DNA from: Streptomyces caelestis
Lineage (GTDB): Bacteria; Actinomycetota; Actinomycetes; Streptomycetales; Streptomycetaceae
Reading direction: 5' to 3'
Length of the DNA: 64,000 nucleotides
Assembly: GCF_001279005.1 (NCBI RefSeq)
Contig: NZ_LGCN01000108.1
Location: 62,001-126,000, forward strand
Part shown: positions 10,897 to 20,084 of the stretch, piece by piece
Position numbering within the stretch: position 1 is the first letter of the stretch
How the letters are laid out: the number at the start of each line of letters is the position of its first letter
Program-made: the position numbers and the translations under genes
Notes under the pieces: model-generated
What the model was told of the DNA's origin: nothing
The model's database searches: none
What the model saw: the letters and a program-made list of their open reading frames with translations, nothing else

Positions 10897-12138
10897 GTGG
10901 GCGCGGGAGGGCTGGAACTGCCCCCGGGTGACGACGGTCACGAGGGGAGCGGTTCCACGGACGTCCCGCCCGGTGCGGTGTCCCTGGCACGGCCGATGGA
11001 CGCGGGCTCGATCGGACCGGAGCTGGACTGGGGCGCCGACGCCTGGCGCGAGGTGCGCACCCGCGCCCAGCGGGCCGGCCGCGCCTACATCTGGCTGAAC
11101 CTCGTCGAGCAGCGGCTGCGCGCGGTCGTGGCCGCCGTCCTGCGCCCCATCTACGAGCCCGTGCACGGCGACGACTGGGTGGTCGCCGCCGCCGGGCCCG
11201 CCGGGCAGGAGTGGGTGCAGCGCGCGGTCGCGGTGCGCGAGGTCAGCCGCCGCAAGGGCTATCTGCTCGACCCGGCCGACGACAACGTCCTGTCCTTCCT
11301 CACGCTGCCGCAGCTGCGCGAGCTGATGGTGGCGCACTGGCCCTGTTTCGAGCCGTACTTCGACGACCGCCGGGACGTCGAACTCGCCCTGGACGAGCTG
11401 GAGGTCACCCGGAACGTCGTCTCCCGCAACCGCGCGCTGTCCGAGGCGGTGCTCAGCCAGGCCGAGCGGGCCTCCGCGCGACTCCTCGAGATGCTCGGCG
11501 CCGGCGGCGACGTGCCGTCCGCGCGCCGGCTGCCCGTCGACGCGGTCGAGGACCTGGTCGGCGACCGGTACGCCGACGTGGTCGCCGTCCACCCGGACCG
11601 GGTGCGGCTGCTGCGCCAGTTCCCGGCCGAGGACATCTTCGGCGGGGCCCGCCGGCTCGACGCCCTCGGCATCGGCCTCAACCTGCTGGTGCAGAACTTC
11701 TCCGGGCGGCGTCTGGTGCGGCTGGCGGAGTCCGGCTGCCGGGTGCGGCTGCTGTTCCTGAACCCGGCCTCCAGCGCGGTCAAGCGCCGTGAGCGCGAAC
11801 TCGGCCTCAAGCGCGGCGAGCTCGGCCGCAGCGTCGAGATGAACATCCTGCACATGCGCCGGGTCCGGTCCCGGCTGCGCGACCCCGGCGCCTTCGAGAT
11901 CCAGGTCTACGACGAGACGCCCCGCTGCACCGCCTACCTGGTGGACGGGGACGGGTCGGACGGCGTCGCGGTCGTGCAGAGCCACCTGCGCCGGACCCGG
12001 GGGATGGAGGCTCCGGTGCTGGTCCTGCGCAACGGCGCCAAAGTGGTCAAGCCGGGCGAAGTCGAGGAAGGCGGGCTGTTCCCCACCTATCGCGAGGAGT
12101 TCGAGCTGATGTGGACCGATTCGCGACCGGTGTCCTGA
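10897..12138 (+). CDS. SAV2148-family HEPN-domain protein
   Basis: 413 residues from a GTG start preceded by GGAAGGCGG with 7-base spacing. This matches a large conserved Streptomyces family named after SAV2148 and containing a HEPN domain. An R-x6-H motif (R83 to H90, RPIYEPVH) fits the HEPN ribonuclease signature. The C-terminal half has no recognised enzymatic motif. HEPN domains often occur in RNA-cleaving toxins and stress RNases, but this single-copy conserved form has no known substrate. No antitoxin-like partner lies beside it. Open reading extends further upstream but with poor start signals. Confidence 0.75.
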   Translation: MGAGGLELPPGDDGHEGSGSTDVPPGAVSLARPMDAGSIGPELDWGADAWREVRTRAQRAGRAYIWLNLVEQRLRAVVAAVLRPIYEPVHGDDWVVAAAGPAGQEWVQRAVAVREVSRRKGYLLDPADDNVLSFLTLPQLRELMVAHWPCFEPYFDDRRDVELALDELEVTRNVVSRNRALSEAVLSQAERASARLLEMLGAGGDVPSARRLPVDAVEDLVGDRYADVVAVHPDRVRLLRQFPAEDIFGGARRLDALGIGLNLLVQNFSGRRLVRLAESGCRVRLLFLNPASSAVKRRERELGLKRGELGRSVEMNILHMRRVRSRLRDPGAFEIQVYDETPRCTAYLVDGDGSDGVAVVQSHLRRTRGMEAPVLVLRNGAKVVKPGEVEEGGLFPTYREEFELMWTDSRPVS

Positions 12139-12245
12139 ACGCCCCGGGGCGGGGCCGGTAAGCGGAACGCGATCCTCTGATTGTCAGTGGTGCGTGCGAA
12201 GGTGGGAAACCGCTGGGGGAACGCACCACACAGAAGGGGGCAGCC

Positions 12246-12560
12246 ATGGGCTGGCACCGGGAGCCGCTGATCGGCTTCGAGCCGGAGACGACGGGTACCG
12301 ACCCGCACGGGACGCGGATCGTCACGGGGGCCGTGAGCGAGGTCGGAGCGGGGGAGGCGGTGGGCCGCCGGGAGTGGCCGGCCGGCCCGGGCGTGCCGAT
12401 CCCCGAGGACGCGGTGGCCGTGCACGGCGTCGGCGACGAGCGGGCGACCGCCGAGGGAGGCCCCGCCGCCTTTCCCCCACGCGTCCCGGGCGCGTCCCGG
12501 ATGTCCCGTCCGGCAGCGGCGTGCCGGGTTCCGGTCCACGCCGGAGCGGAGGCCGCGTGA
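12246..12560 (+). pseudogene. Truncated, degenerate copy of DEDDh 3'-5' exonuclease N-terminus
   Basis: 104 codons with a good ribosome-binding site (GAAGGGGG). The first 70 residues align without gaps to the intact exonuclease that follows: RIVTGAV against RIVTAAV, GVPIPEDAVAVHG against GVAIPEEAAAIHG. The catalytic FDLETTG is changed to FEPETTG, losing the first metal-binding Asp, and the ExoII and ExoIII motifs are absent. The last 30 residues are unrelated low-complexity sequence. Its stop shares one base with the next ATG (TGATG), so translating it could still couple into the real gene. Best read as a decayed tandem duplicate. Confidence 0.7.
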
Positions 12561-13270
12561 TGACCTGGACCACGGGGCCTTTGGCGGCCTTCGACCTGGA
12601 GACCACGGGCACGGACATCGAGACCGACCGCATCGTCACCGCGGCGGTCGTACGTCTGGAGCCGGACGGGAGCGTCTCGACGGAACGGACCTGGCTGCTC
12701 GATCCCGGAGTGGCGATACCGGAAGAGGCCGCGGCGATCCACGGCATCTCGACGGCGCAGGCCCGCGCGCAGGGGGCCCCGGCCCCGCGCGCCGTCGAGG
12801 AGGTCACACAGACCGTCGCCGAGGTCCTGCGGGCAGGGACGCCGCTGGTCGTGATGAACGCGCGCTACGACCTGTCACTGCTGGACCGCGAGTGCCGGCG
12901 GTACGGGCTGGAGTCGCTCAGTGAGCGGCTGGGCTCCCTTCCCTCTCCGGTCATCGATCCCCTGGTGATCGACAAGCACATCGACAAGTACCGGAAGGGC
13001 AAGCGTGCCCTCCACGCGTTGTGCGCGCACTACGGTGTGTCGCTCGACGACGCACACGACGCGAGGGCGGACGCGGTGGCCGCGGCCCGCGTGGTGCGAC
13101 GCCTGGGGGAGAAGCACCGGCCCGTCGGGACGATGTCCTTGGCGGACCTGCACGACCTCCAGGTACGAGCGGCGGCCGAGCAGTCGGCCTCCTTGCAGGC
13201 GTACCTGAGACGGACCACGAACCCGGCGGCAGTCGTCGAGCGGGCCTGGCCGGTCATCCCGCGCGGCTGA
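12560..13270 (+). CDS. DnaQ-like DEDDh 3'-5' exonuclease
   Basis: 236 residues. All exonuclease motifs are visible: ExoI FDLETTG (near 12), ExoII in MNARYDLSLLDRE (about 100) and ExoIIIe HDARADA (about 168). Relatives include the polymerase III epsilon subunit and RNase T; without polymerase or helicase fusion the substrate (DNA or RNA) is open. The ATG at 12560 has GGAGG about 7 bases upstream and overlaps the stop of the degenerate copy. Convergent with the APH-like gene 75 bases downstream. Confidence 0.9.
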   Translation: MTWTTGPLAAFDLETTGTDIETDRIVTAAVVRLEPDGSVSTERTWLLDPGVAIPEEAAAIHGISTAQARAQGAPAPRAVEEVTQTVAEVLRAGTPLVVMNARYDLSLLDRECRRYGLESLSERLGSLPSPVIDPLVIDKHIDKYRKGKRALHALCAHYGVSLDDAHDARADAVAAARVVRRLGEKHRPVGTMSLADLHDLQVRAAAEQSASLQAYLRRTTNPAAVVERAWPVIPRG

Positions 13271-13345
13271 CGATCCGGGCGGGTCGAGCCCTTCCGGGCG
13301 CGGGAGCCCGCGGGCGAGCGGGTCCGACGCGCCGCGCGGTCCGGA

Positions 13346-14209
13346 TCAGAACGGATACCAGCGCACGCTCTCGTCCCCGTCCCGCAGCGACGCCACCCGG
13401 CGCCGGAACTCGGCCAGCGCCTTGGGGTTGCCCGGGGCGTGCTGGGCGACCCAGGCGCAGCTGGCGGTCTCCCGCGCGCCGCGCAGCACCGAGCAGCCCT
13501 CCCAGACGCGCACGTCCCAGCCGTAGGCGGCGGTGAAGGACGCGTACGCCTCGTCCGACAGCCCGTAGCGGTCGTGCGAGAGGGCCATCACCACCAGGTC
13601 GTGCTCGCGCAGGTCGGCCGAGAAGGTCTCCAGGTCGGTCAGGACCGGTCCGTCCGGCCCGATGTGCACATTGCGGAGCAGCGCGTCCCCGTGCACGGGC
13701 CCCGGCGGCAGCTCGGGCGTCAGCGCCGCGGCGGCCGCCGCGAAGCCGTCGCGCCGTTCGCGCAGGTAGGCCGCGTCCGCCGGGTCGACGGCGTCGCCCG
13801 CCAGCCGCAGCCAGCGCTCCACACCGCCCAGCAGCTCGCGGGGCGGCAGCGCGAACGGGGGAGCGGGCAGTGCGTGGACCATTCGCAGCAGTTCGGCCAG
13901 GTCCCGGGGTTCGGCCGGCCGCGCCGCCTTTGGCAGCCGGTGCCACACGGTCACCGGGTGGCCCTCGACCAGCAGTGCCTCCGGCGCGGCCGCCCGCACC
14001 GCCGGCACGCCCCGCTCCGCCAGCCACTCCGCGACGGACAGCTCCCGGCGGGCCCGCTCCAGCAGTTCGGCGTCCCGGCCCACCTTGACGGCCAGGTCAC
14101 CGGCGGCGAACACCGCGTTCTCGCCGAGGGCGAGAAGCCGCGCGTCCGTCGCCGCACCGGGCAGCACTCCCGCAGCCGCGAGTACGCCCCGCGCCCGTGC
14201 CTCGTCCAT
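13346..14209 (-). CDS. APH-fold phosphotransferase
   Basis: 287 residues with the aminoglycoside-phosphotransferase/choline-kinase fold. A nucleotide-binding lysine lies in LAVKVGRD (about 41). The catalytic loop is [12 protein letters not shown] with the catalytic Asp in HGD, and the metal motif is [11 protein letters not shown]-fold proteins of this type act on many small hydroxylated substrates; resistance cannot be inferred from sequence. It is divergent from the glycosyltransferase gene, with the palindromic operator at 14418-14436 between them. Confidence 0.85.
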   Translation of the reverse strand: MDEARARGVLAAAGVLPGAATDARLLALGENAVFAAGDLAVKVGRDAELLERARRELSVAEWLAERGVPAVRAAAPEALLVEGHPVTVWHRLPKAARPAEPRDLAELLRMVHALPAPPFALPPRELLGGVERWLRLAGDAVDPADAAYLRERRDGFAAAAAALTPELPPGPVHGDALLRNVHIGPDGPVLTDLETFSADLREHDLVVMALSHDRYGLSDEAYASFTAAYGWDVRVWEGCSVLRGARETASCAWVAQHAPGNPKALAEFRRRVASLRDGDESVRWYPF

Positions 14210-14413
14210 CCGTCCGCCTCCGTGTCCGCGCGCCTCCGACCGCCGGGATCCGGCCGTCCGCCGGTCAGTGTCGCATTCACCCGGGTGGCGGCGGTGTGCG
14301 CGGTACCTCGACGAGCCGCGCGAGCGGCTGGAGGCCGGGGTGCTGGTGAGCGGGGTGGCGCGCGAGCGGTGGCTGCGGCCGCGCGAAGGGCCGGCTCCGC
14401 GACCGCAAACAAG

Positions 14414-14443
14414 TTGCACGAGACGTATCGTCTCGTCTATGGT
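14414..14443 (+). promoter_or_regulatory. Promoter with 19-bp palindromic operator before glycosyltransferase
   Basis: Minus-35 TTGCAC (14414-14419) and minus-10 TATGGT (14438-14443) are separated by 18 bases. Between them lies a perfect inverted repeat, ACGAGACG-TAT-CGTCTCGT (14418-14436). It fills the spacer, the classic place for a TetR-type repressor operator. The predicted transcription start coincides with the ATG at 14450, so the mRNA would be leaderless. No TetR gene lies nearby. Confidence 0.75.
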
Positions 14444-14449
14444 CCCGGT

Positions 14450-15649
14450 ATGACCACTCCCGCGCACATCGCCATGTTCTCCATCGCCGCCCACGGCCAC
14501 GTGAACCCGAGCCTCGAGGTGATCCGCGAGCTCGTGGCGCGCGGTCACCGGGTCACGTACGCGATCCCCCCGCTGTTCGAGGAGAAGGTCGCCGGGACCG
14601 GCGCCGAGCCCAAGCCGTGGAACAGCACGCTGCCCGGCCCCGACGACGACCCGGAGGCCTGGGGCTCCACGCTGCTGGACAACGTGGAGCCGTTCCTGAA
14701 CGACGCGGTCCAGGCGCTCCCGCAGCTCATCGAGGCCTACGAGGACGACACCCCCGACCTCGTCCTGCACGACATCACCTCCTACCCGGCCCGCGTGCTC
14801 GCCCACCGCTGGGGCGTGCCCGCCGTCTCCCTCTCGCCGAACCTCGTCGCCTGGGACGGCTACGAGAAGGAGGTCGCCGAGCCGATGTGGGAGGAGCCGA
14901 AGAAGACCGAGCGGGGGCAGGCGTACTACGCCCGCTTCCGCGCCTGGCTGGAGGAGAACGGGATCACCATGCACCCCGACGACTTCGCGGGCCGCCCCGC
15001 CCGCTCGATCGTCCTGATCCCCAAGGCGCTCCAGCCCCACGCCGACCGGGTGGACGAGAGCGTGTACTCCTTCGTCGGGGCCTGCCAGGGCGACCGGAGC
15101 GCCGAGGGCGGCTGGCGGCGTCCCGCCGGCGCCGAGAAGGTCGTACTCGTGTCGCTCGGGTCGTCCTTCACCAAGCAGCCGGCCTTCTACCGGGAGTGCG
15201 TCAAGGCGTTCGGCGAGCTGCCCGGCTGGCACCTGGTGCTCCAGGTCGGCCGTCACGTCGGCCCCGCCGAGCTGGGGGACGTGCCGGAGAACGTCGAGGT
15301 GCGGTCCTGGGTGCCGCAGCTCGCGATCCTGAAGCAGGCCGACCTGTTCGTCACCCACGCGGGGGCCGGCGGCAGCCAGGAAGGGCTGGCCACGGCCACC
15401 CCGATGATCGCCGTACCGCAGGCCGTGGACCAGTTCGGCAACGCGGACATGCTCCAGGGGCTCGGGGTGGCCCGGCACGTTCCGGCCGACGAGGCGAAGG
15501 CCGAGGTGCTGAGGGCGGCGGCCCTCGCCCTGGTCGACGACCCGGAGGTCGCCCGGCGGCTGAAGGGCGTCCAGGCCGAAATGGCGGAGGAGGGCGGTAC
15601 GCGCCGGGCGGCCGACCTGATCGAGGCGGAGTTGCCCGCGCGGCGCTGA
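14450..15649 (+). CDS. mgt: Macrolide-type (GT1/MGT) glycosyltransferase
   Basis: 399 residues, GT-B fold. The N-terminus [25 protein letters not shown] has the His-containing acceptor-domain motif of UGT enzymes. The C-terminal sugar-nucleotide signature runs from [20 protein letters not shown] to [10 protein letters not shown]. Members such as OleD and Mgt transfer glucose to macrolides and flavonoids, giving self-protection or detoxification. The normal THGG motif reads THAGAGG here, a variant that might affect donor choice. Controlled by the palindromic promoter directly upstream. A GC-rich hairpin at 15756-15798 may terminate it. Confidence 0.9.
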   Translation: MTTPAHIAMFSIAAHGHVNPSLEVIRELVARGHRVTYAIPPLFEEKVAGTGAEPKPWNSTLPGPDDDPEAWGSTLLDNVEPFLNDAVQALPQLIEAYEDDTPDLVLHDITSYPARVLAHRWGVPAVSLSPNLVAWDGYEKEVAEPMWEEPKKTERGQAYYARFRAWLEENGITMHPDDFAGRPARSIVLIPKALQPHADRVDESVYSFVGACQGDRSAEGGWRRPAGAEKVVLVSLGSSFTKQPAFYRECVKAFGELPGWHLVLQVGRHVGPAELGDVPENVEVRSWVPQLAILKQADLFVTHAGAGGSQEGLATATPMIAVPQAVDQFGNADMLQGLGVARHVPADEAKAEVLRAAALALVDDPEVARRLKGVQAEMAEEGGTRRAADLIEAELPARR

Positions 15650-15755
15650 TGTGGCCGTGGGCGGGGCGGGGTGCGCTGCCCGGCGCCGGGCGGTGAGGCG
15701 CCGCACCCGTGATTCCCCGGTCCCCATGACGGGCTCGCTCCCTCGTGTCCGGCAG

Positions 15756-15798
15756 CGGCCCCCTGCCGCCGGCCGGCGCTTTCGACGGCGGGGGGCCG
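15756..15798 (+). terminator. GC-rich hairpin downstream of glycosyltransferase
   Basis: Imperfect inverted repeat: CGGCCCCC-TG-CCGCC (15756-15770) pairs with GGCGGGGGGCCG (15787-15798) around a 16-base loop. There is no T tract, as is common for Streptomyces terminators. It lies between two plus-strand genes. Confidence 0.4.
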
Positions 15799-15916
15799 TG
15801 TGAGCCCGTCGCGTCGCGCTGTCCGGTGAAGCCCGGGAACCCGGGGCCGTCCCGTCGGAGCCCACCTCCTCCCCGCGCGGGAGGACAGCGGTCCCCCACG
15901 GGCACGACGGCCGTCC

Positions 15917-15922
15917 TAGGGT
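15917..15922 (+). promoter_or_regulatory. Minus-10 box TAGGGT for leaderless DUF1697 gene
   Basis: TAGGGT ends 6 bases before the ATG at 15929, so transcription should begin at or next to that codon. This decides the start against an in-frame GTG at 15923 that would lie upstream of the transcript. Confidence 0.55.
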
Positions 15923-15928
15923 GTGCGT

Positions 15929-16480
15929 ATGGCGACGACGAGATACGCGGCACTGCTGCGCGGGATCAACGTGGGCGGCAACAGGAAAGTGCCGATGGCC
16001 GAACTGCGGACCCTCATGGAGGGCCTCGGCCACGACGGTGTGCGCACCCACCTGCAGAGCGGCCAGGCGGTGTTCACCGCCGCGCACGGCGACGAGGAGT
16101 CGCTGGCCGCCGGGTTGTCGGAGGCGATCGAGCGGCACTTCGGCTTCGCCGTGGACGTGATCGTGCGCGACCACGCCTATCTGAAGGGGATCGTCGAGGC
16201 CTGCCCGTACCCGGCCGGCGGACTGGAGCCCCGGCAGCTCCACGTCACGTACTTCTCCGCGCCCGTCACCCCCGACCGCTTCGCCGAGATCGACCCGGAC
16301 GCCTACCGGCCCGAGGAGTTCAGCCTCGGCGACCGCGCGCTCTACCTCTACGCCCCGGACGGCCTGGGCCGCTCCCGACTCGCCGAGCACCTGGCCAGGC
16401 CCCGGATCACCAAGGGCACCGTCGCCACCAGCCGCAACTGGAACACGGTGCGCACACTGGTGGAGCTCACCGAGGGCTGA
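15929..16480 (+). CDS. DUF1697 family protein
   Basis: 183 residues matching DUF1697, with the family N-terminus YAALLRGINVGGN and a downstream ITKGTVATSRNWNTV block near the C-terminus. Cytosolic; no biochemical role is established. The ATG is chosen because a TAGGGT box predicts a leaderless transcript there. It ends 2 bases from the convergent end of the sirohydrochlorin chelatase gene. Confidence 0.85.
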   Translation: MATTRYAALLRGINVGGNRKVPMAELRTLMEGLGHDGVRTHLQSGQAVFTAAHGDEESLAAGLSEAIERHFGFAVDVIVRDHAYLKGIVEACPYPAGGLEPRQLHVTYFSAPVTPDRFAEIDPDAYRPEEFSLGDRALYLYAPDGLGRSRLAEHLARPRITKGTVATSRNWNTVRTLVELTEG

Positions 16481-16482
16481 GT

Positions 16483-17220
16483 TCAGGCGCCGACCGCCGC
16501 GAGCAGCGGCGCCCGCGCCTCGTCGTACCGCTCCAGCAGCACCCGCGCCACCTCCGGCGCCGGGCCCAGCACGTCCGCGAGGACGTCCGCCCCGGCCGCG
16601 CCCCGGGCGATCCGGTCCGGGAGGAAGCCGGGGGCCAGGACGTACGGCGCGACGGCGACGCGAGCGCAGCCCAGGGCGCGCAGTTCGCGCACCGCCTGCT
16701 CGGTGCGGGGCAGGGATGCGGAGGCGAACGCAGGCCGCACGGCGCACCAACCGGTGTGCCGCCACTCCCGCGCGATTGCTGCGATCACTGCGATCGCCTC
16801 CGGGTCGGAGGACCCCGCCGAGGCCAGCACGACCCCGGTCGAGGACTTGTCGGCGGGCGTCAGGCCCGCCTCGTACAGCCGGCGCTCCAGCGCCGACATC
16901 AGGAGCGGGGACGGGCCCAGCACCTCGGCCTGGCGGATCCGCAGCCGCGGCGGCGCCTGGGCCAGCACCGCCGGGATGTCCGACTTGGCGTGGAAGGCGC
17001 GGGTCAGCAGCAGCGGGAGGGCGACCACGTCGCGGACGCCCTCCGCGTCCAGGGACTCCAGCACCCCTTGGACGGAGGGGACGTTGAAGTCCAGGAAGCC
17101 GGTCTCCACCCGCAGTCCCGGCCGCAGCGACCGCACCCGCCGCACCAGTTCGTGCACGGTCGCGGCGTGCCGCGGATCACGGCTGCCGTGGGCGACGACG
17201 AGAAGTACCGGACGGCGCAT
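16483..17220 (-). CDS. Sirohydrochlorin chelatase (CbiX/SirB type)
   Basis: 245 residues, class II chelatase with two related halves. The N-terminal metal-binding His lies in VVAHGSRDPR and a second conserved His in RAFHAKSDIP. In a sulfur operon the role is insertion of ferrous iron into sirohydrochlorin to make siroheme, the cofactor of the sulfite reductase encoded upstream. Last gene of the operon, 8 bases after the permease gene; GAGGA precedes the ATG by 6 bases. Confidence 0.9.
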   Translation of the reverse strand: MRRPVLLVVAHGSRDPRHAATVHELVRRVRSLRPGLRVETGFLDFNVPSVQGVLESLDAEGVRDVVALPLLLTRAFHAKSDIPAVLAQAPPRLRIRQAEVLGPSPLLMSALERRLYEAGLTPADKSSTGVVLASAGSSDPEAIAVIAAIAREWRHTGWCAVRPAFASASLPRTEQAVRELRALGCARVAVAPYVLAPGFLPDRIARGAAGADVLADVLGPAPEVARVLLERYDEARAPLLAAVGA

Positions 17221-17228
17221 GGTGTTCC

Positions 17229-18125
17229 TCAGCCCTTCACCAGCAGACCGCGGCTGCGCAGCACCCACCGCTCCAGCGGACTGAAGATCAGCAGGTCGAT
17301 GGCGATGCCGACGGTCAGGATCAGCAGGATGGCCTCGAAGACCATGGCCATGTCGCTGGCGTTGCGGCCGTTCTCCAGGAGCTGGCCGAGGCCCACGCCG
17401 AGGTCCGGGAAGGACGCGATGATCTCCGCGGCCATCAGCGAGCGCCAGGAGAACGCCCAGCCCTGCTTCAGGCCCGCCACATAGCCGGGCAGCGCGGCCG
17501 GCAGCACGATGTGCCAGGTGCCCTTCAGCCCCGTCGCGCCCAGCGTGCGGCCGGCCCGCAGGAACAGCGGGGGCACCTGGTCGACGCCGGAGACCAGGCC
17601 GTTGGCGATCGAGGGGACCGCGCCGAGCAGGATGACGGCGTACATCATCTGGTTGTTCAGACCCAGCCAGATCACCGCCGGCGGCACCCACGCCACCGAC
17701 GGCAGCGACTGCAGCCCGGACAGGATCGGCCCGATCGCCGCGCGCACGAACCTCACCCGCGCCACCAGCAGCCCCAGCGGGGTGCCGATCAGCAGCGCGA
17801 AGAAGAAGCCGAGCAGACCGCGCGAGACGCTGGTCCAGATGTAGCCGAGCAGCTCGCCCTGGAGCCACGCCTCACGCAGGACGTCCCACACCGCGCCCGG
17901 CGAGGGCAGCTTGGTCGGATCGTCGACGATCTCGAAGGAGACCAGGGCCTGCCACACCGCCAGCACCAGCACGACGGCGACGACCGGCGGCAGGATCTTC
18001 TCCACGAAGGTCTGCCGCAGCGGCTTGCGTCCGGTCTGCACCGTCTCCAGTGCGTCGAGGCCCGCCTCCAGACCGGCGAGGTCGCCCCCGTCCCCGTCCT
18101 TCGCGGTCGTCTCAGTGCTGGCCAT
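17229..18125 (-). CDS. ssuC: ABC transporter permease, aliphatic sulfonate type
   Basis: 298 residues with about six membrane segments and the binding-protein-dependent permease loop around residues 210-235 (LPAALPGYVAGLKQGWAFSW). A cytosolic, charged N-terminus of about 45 residues precedes the first helix. It pairs with the adjacent ATPase and lipoprotein. The ATG at 18125 follows GGGGAG by about 10 bases and overlaps the ATPase stop by 14 bases. Sulfonate rather than nitrate or taurine is inferred from the cys gene context. Confidence 0.88.
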   Translation of the reverse strand: MASTETTAKDGDGGDLAGLEAGLDALETVQTGRKPLRQTFVEKILPPVVAVVLVLAVWQALVSFEIVDDPTKLPSPGAVWDVLREAWLQGELLGYIWTSVSRGLLGFFFALLIGTPLGLLVARVRFVRAAIGPILSGLQSLPSVAWVPPAVIWLGLNNQMMYAVILLGAVPSIANGLVSGVDQVPPLFLRAGRTLGATGLKGTWHIVLPAALPGYVAGLKQGWAFSWRSLMAAEIIASFPDLGVGLGQLLENGRNASDMAMVFEAILLILTVGIAIDLLIFSPLERWVLRSRGLLVKG

Positions 18126-18900
18126 GACGGCGGATCTCCCCACGGAGTTCTTCGGTGATCTCGACGGACAGTTCCGCCACGGCGGTGTCCTCGATGCGGC
18201 GCGGATGCGGGATGTCCACCGTCCACTCGCGGGCGATCCGGCCCGGACGGGACGACAGCAGCACCACCCGCTGCGCGAGCCGGACGGCCTCGCGCACGTT
18301 GTGCGTGACGAACAGGACGGACAGCCGGGTCTCGCTCCAGATCCTGGTCAGCTCGTCGTGCAGCACGTCCCGCGTGATGGCGTCCAGCGCCGCGAACGGC
18401 TCGTCCATCAGCAGCAGCCGGCTGTCCTGGGCGATCGCCCGGGCCAGTGCCACGCGCTGCCGCATACCGCCGGACAGTTCGTGCACCCGCTTGCCGTGCG
18501 CGCCCTTCAGCCGGACGAGCTCCAGCAGCTCCTCGGCCCGTTCGCGGCGCTCGTTCTTCTGCACGCCCCGCAGCTTCAGGGCGAGTTCGATGTTCTTGCC
18601 CGCGGTCAGCCACGGGAAGAGGGCGTGCTCCTGGAACATCAGGGCCGGCCGGCCGTCCGTGCCGATCGTGCCGGCCGTGGGGCGGTCGAGCCCCGCGACC
18701 AGGTTGAGCAGTGTGGACTTCCCGCAGCCCGAGGCACCCAGGAGGGTGACGAACTCACCGGGCGCGACATCGAGGGTGATGTCGTCCAGCACCAACTGCT
18801 GTCCGGCGGGGCCCGCGAACGACTTCGAGACGTGCTCGATGCGGGCGGCGTGGGTCGCCGTCCCGATGCCGTCGGCGGCCTTGGCGAGGGTCGTGGCCAT
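18112..18900 (-). CDS. ssuB: ABC transporter ATPase, aliphatic sulfonate type
   Basis: 262 residues. Walker A GASGCGKST, signature LSGGMRQRVALARA, Walker B LLLMDEPFAALD and the switch His in LFVTHNVREA are all intact. SsuB/TauB/NrtD-type ATPase driving import through SsuC. The ATG at 18900 is preferred over an in-frame GTG 9 bases upstream because that GTG lies inside the AGGAGG ribosome-binding site. Confidence 0.92.
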   Translation of the reverse strand: MATTLAKAADGIGTATHAARIEHVSKSFAGPAGQQLVLDDITLDVAPGEFVTLLGASGCGKSTLLNLVAGLDRPTAGTIGTDGRPALMFQEHALFPWLTAGKNIELALKLRGVQKNERRERAEELLELVRLKGAHGKRVHELSGGMRQRVALARAIAQDSRLLLMDEPFAALDAITRDVLHDELTRIWSETRLSVLFVTHNVREAVRLAQRVVLLSSRPGRIAREWTVDIPHPRRIEDTAVAELSVEITEELRGEIRRHGQH

Positions 18901-18936
18901 GGTCGTCACCTCCTGGGAACTCTTCGTGGTCCGGGC

Positions 18937-20040
18937 TTACTTGGCGCCGAGTCCGGCGTCGTCGACGGCCGGTTCGCCGGCGGCCTTCAGAACCTCGTTG
19001 AGCAGCGTGAGGTCGTAGACGCCGTCCAGGTCCGGCTGCTCCAGCAGTCCCGCCTTGACGGCGTGCTCCGCCTGCGCGTCGAGGGTGGCGGCCAGCGGGT
19101 CGTCGGTGAACTCGATCGACTTCCACGCCGGGTCCAGCACCTCGGCGGGCAGCGCCTTGCCGGAGTCGGCCTCCAGCTGCTCGTTGGCGGCGGTCTTCGC
19201 CTCGTCCGGGTGGGCGTTGATCCACTGGTTGGTCTCGACGGACGCCTTCAGCACCGCCTCGACGGCCTTCGGGTGCTGCTCCAGGAACTCCTGGCGCACG
19301 ATGATGTTCGTGATCACGAACTTCCCGTCCGGCCACAGGGACGCCTCGTCCAGCAGCACCCTGCCGCCCTGCGCGACCAGCTTCGACGCGGTCGGCTCCG
19401 GCACCCAGGCGCCGTCGACCGACCCGGCCCTGAACGCGTCCGGGGTGACCTTGTTGTCGCTGCGGACGACCGTGACGTCACCCTTGCCGCTCTGGGCGTC
19501 GACCTTCCAGCCCTGCTCGGCCGCCCAGTGGAGGAACGCCACGTCCTGGGTGTTGCCGAGCTGCGGGGTCGCGATCCGCTTGCCCTCGACGTCCTTCAGG
19601 GACGTCACCTTGTCCGGGTTCACCACGAGCTTGACTCCGCCGGACGCCGAACCGCCGATGATGCGCAGGTTCCTGCCGCCGGACTTGGTGTAACCGTTGA
19701 CAGCCGGGGAGGGACCGATGAAGCCGATGTCGAGGGAACCGGAGTTGAGCGCCTCGATCTCCGACGGCCCCGCGTTGAAGACCGCGTACTTCGCCTCCGT
19801 GGCGCCGAGTGCCTTCTGGAACAGGCCCTTCTTGTTCCCCACCAGCGCGGTGCCGTGGGTGAGGTTGCCGAAGTAGCCGATCCTGACGGAGTCCAGACCG
19901 TCGATCCTCTTCGCCCCGGCGGCGACCTTCGCGGAGTCGTCGTCCTTGGCCTGGGACCCGTAGCCGCAGGCGGCCAGGGTGAGCAGCAAAAGCGCGGCCG
20001 GCACCGCGAGGGCACGGCGCAGAGCGGTCGTGGCAGGCAC
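18937..20040 (-). CDS. ssuA: Aliphatic sulfonate-binding lipoprotein
   Basis: 367 residues. The signal peptide ends in a lipobox (LTLAAC), so it should be lipidated and anchored outside the membrane. The mature part is an NMT1/SsuA-type periplasmic-binding fold, with conserved stretches such as GYFGNLTHGTALVG, IGFIGPSPA and GAWVPEP. It supplies organosulfonates to SsuBC. Starts with GTG after GAGAGGAA. It is separated from cysN by 228 bases, the longest gap inside the operon. Confidence 0.92.
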   Translation of the reverse strand: MPATTALRRALAVPAALLLLTLAACGYGSQAKDDDSAKVAAGAKRIDGLDSVRIGYFGNLTHGTALVGNKKGLFQKALGATEAKYAVFNAGPSEIEALNSGSLDIGFIGPSPAVNGYTKSGGRNLRIIGGSASGGVKLVVNPDKVTSLKDVEGKRIATPQLGNTQDVAFLHWAAEQGWKVDAQSGKGDVTVVRSDNKVTPDAFRAGSVDGAWVPEPTASKLVAQGGRVLLDEASLWPDGKFVITNIIVRQEFLEQHPKAVEAVLKASVETNQWINAHPDEAKTAANEQLEADSGKALPAEVLDPAWKSIEFTDDPLAATLDAQAEHAVKAGLLEQPDLDGVYDLTLLNEVLKAAGEPAVDDAGLGAK

Positions 20041-20084
20041 GGGAGGTGTTCCTCTCGCAGGGCCCGGCGGTCACGGTCCTGGTC

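Noticed and set aside
13346..16765. Minus-strand frame of over 1100 codons covering the APH-like, glycosyltransferase and DUF1697 genes.
   Set aside because: Only the stretch to 14209 encodes a real protein (APH fold); the rest is shadow of plus-strand genes.
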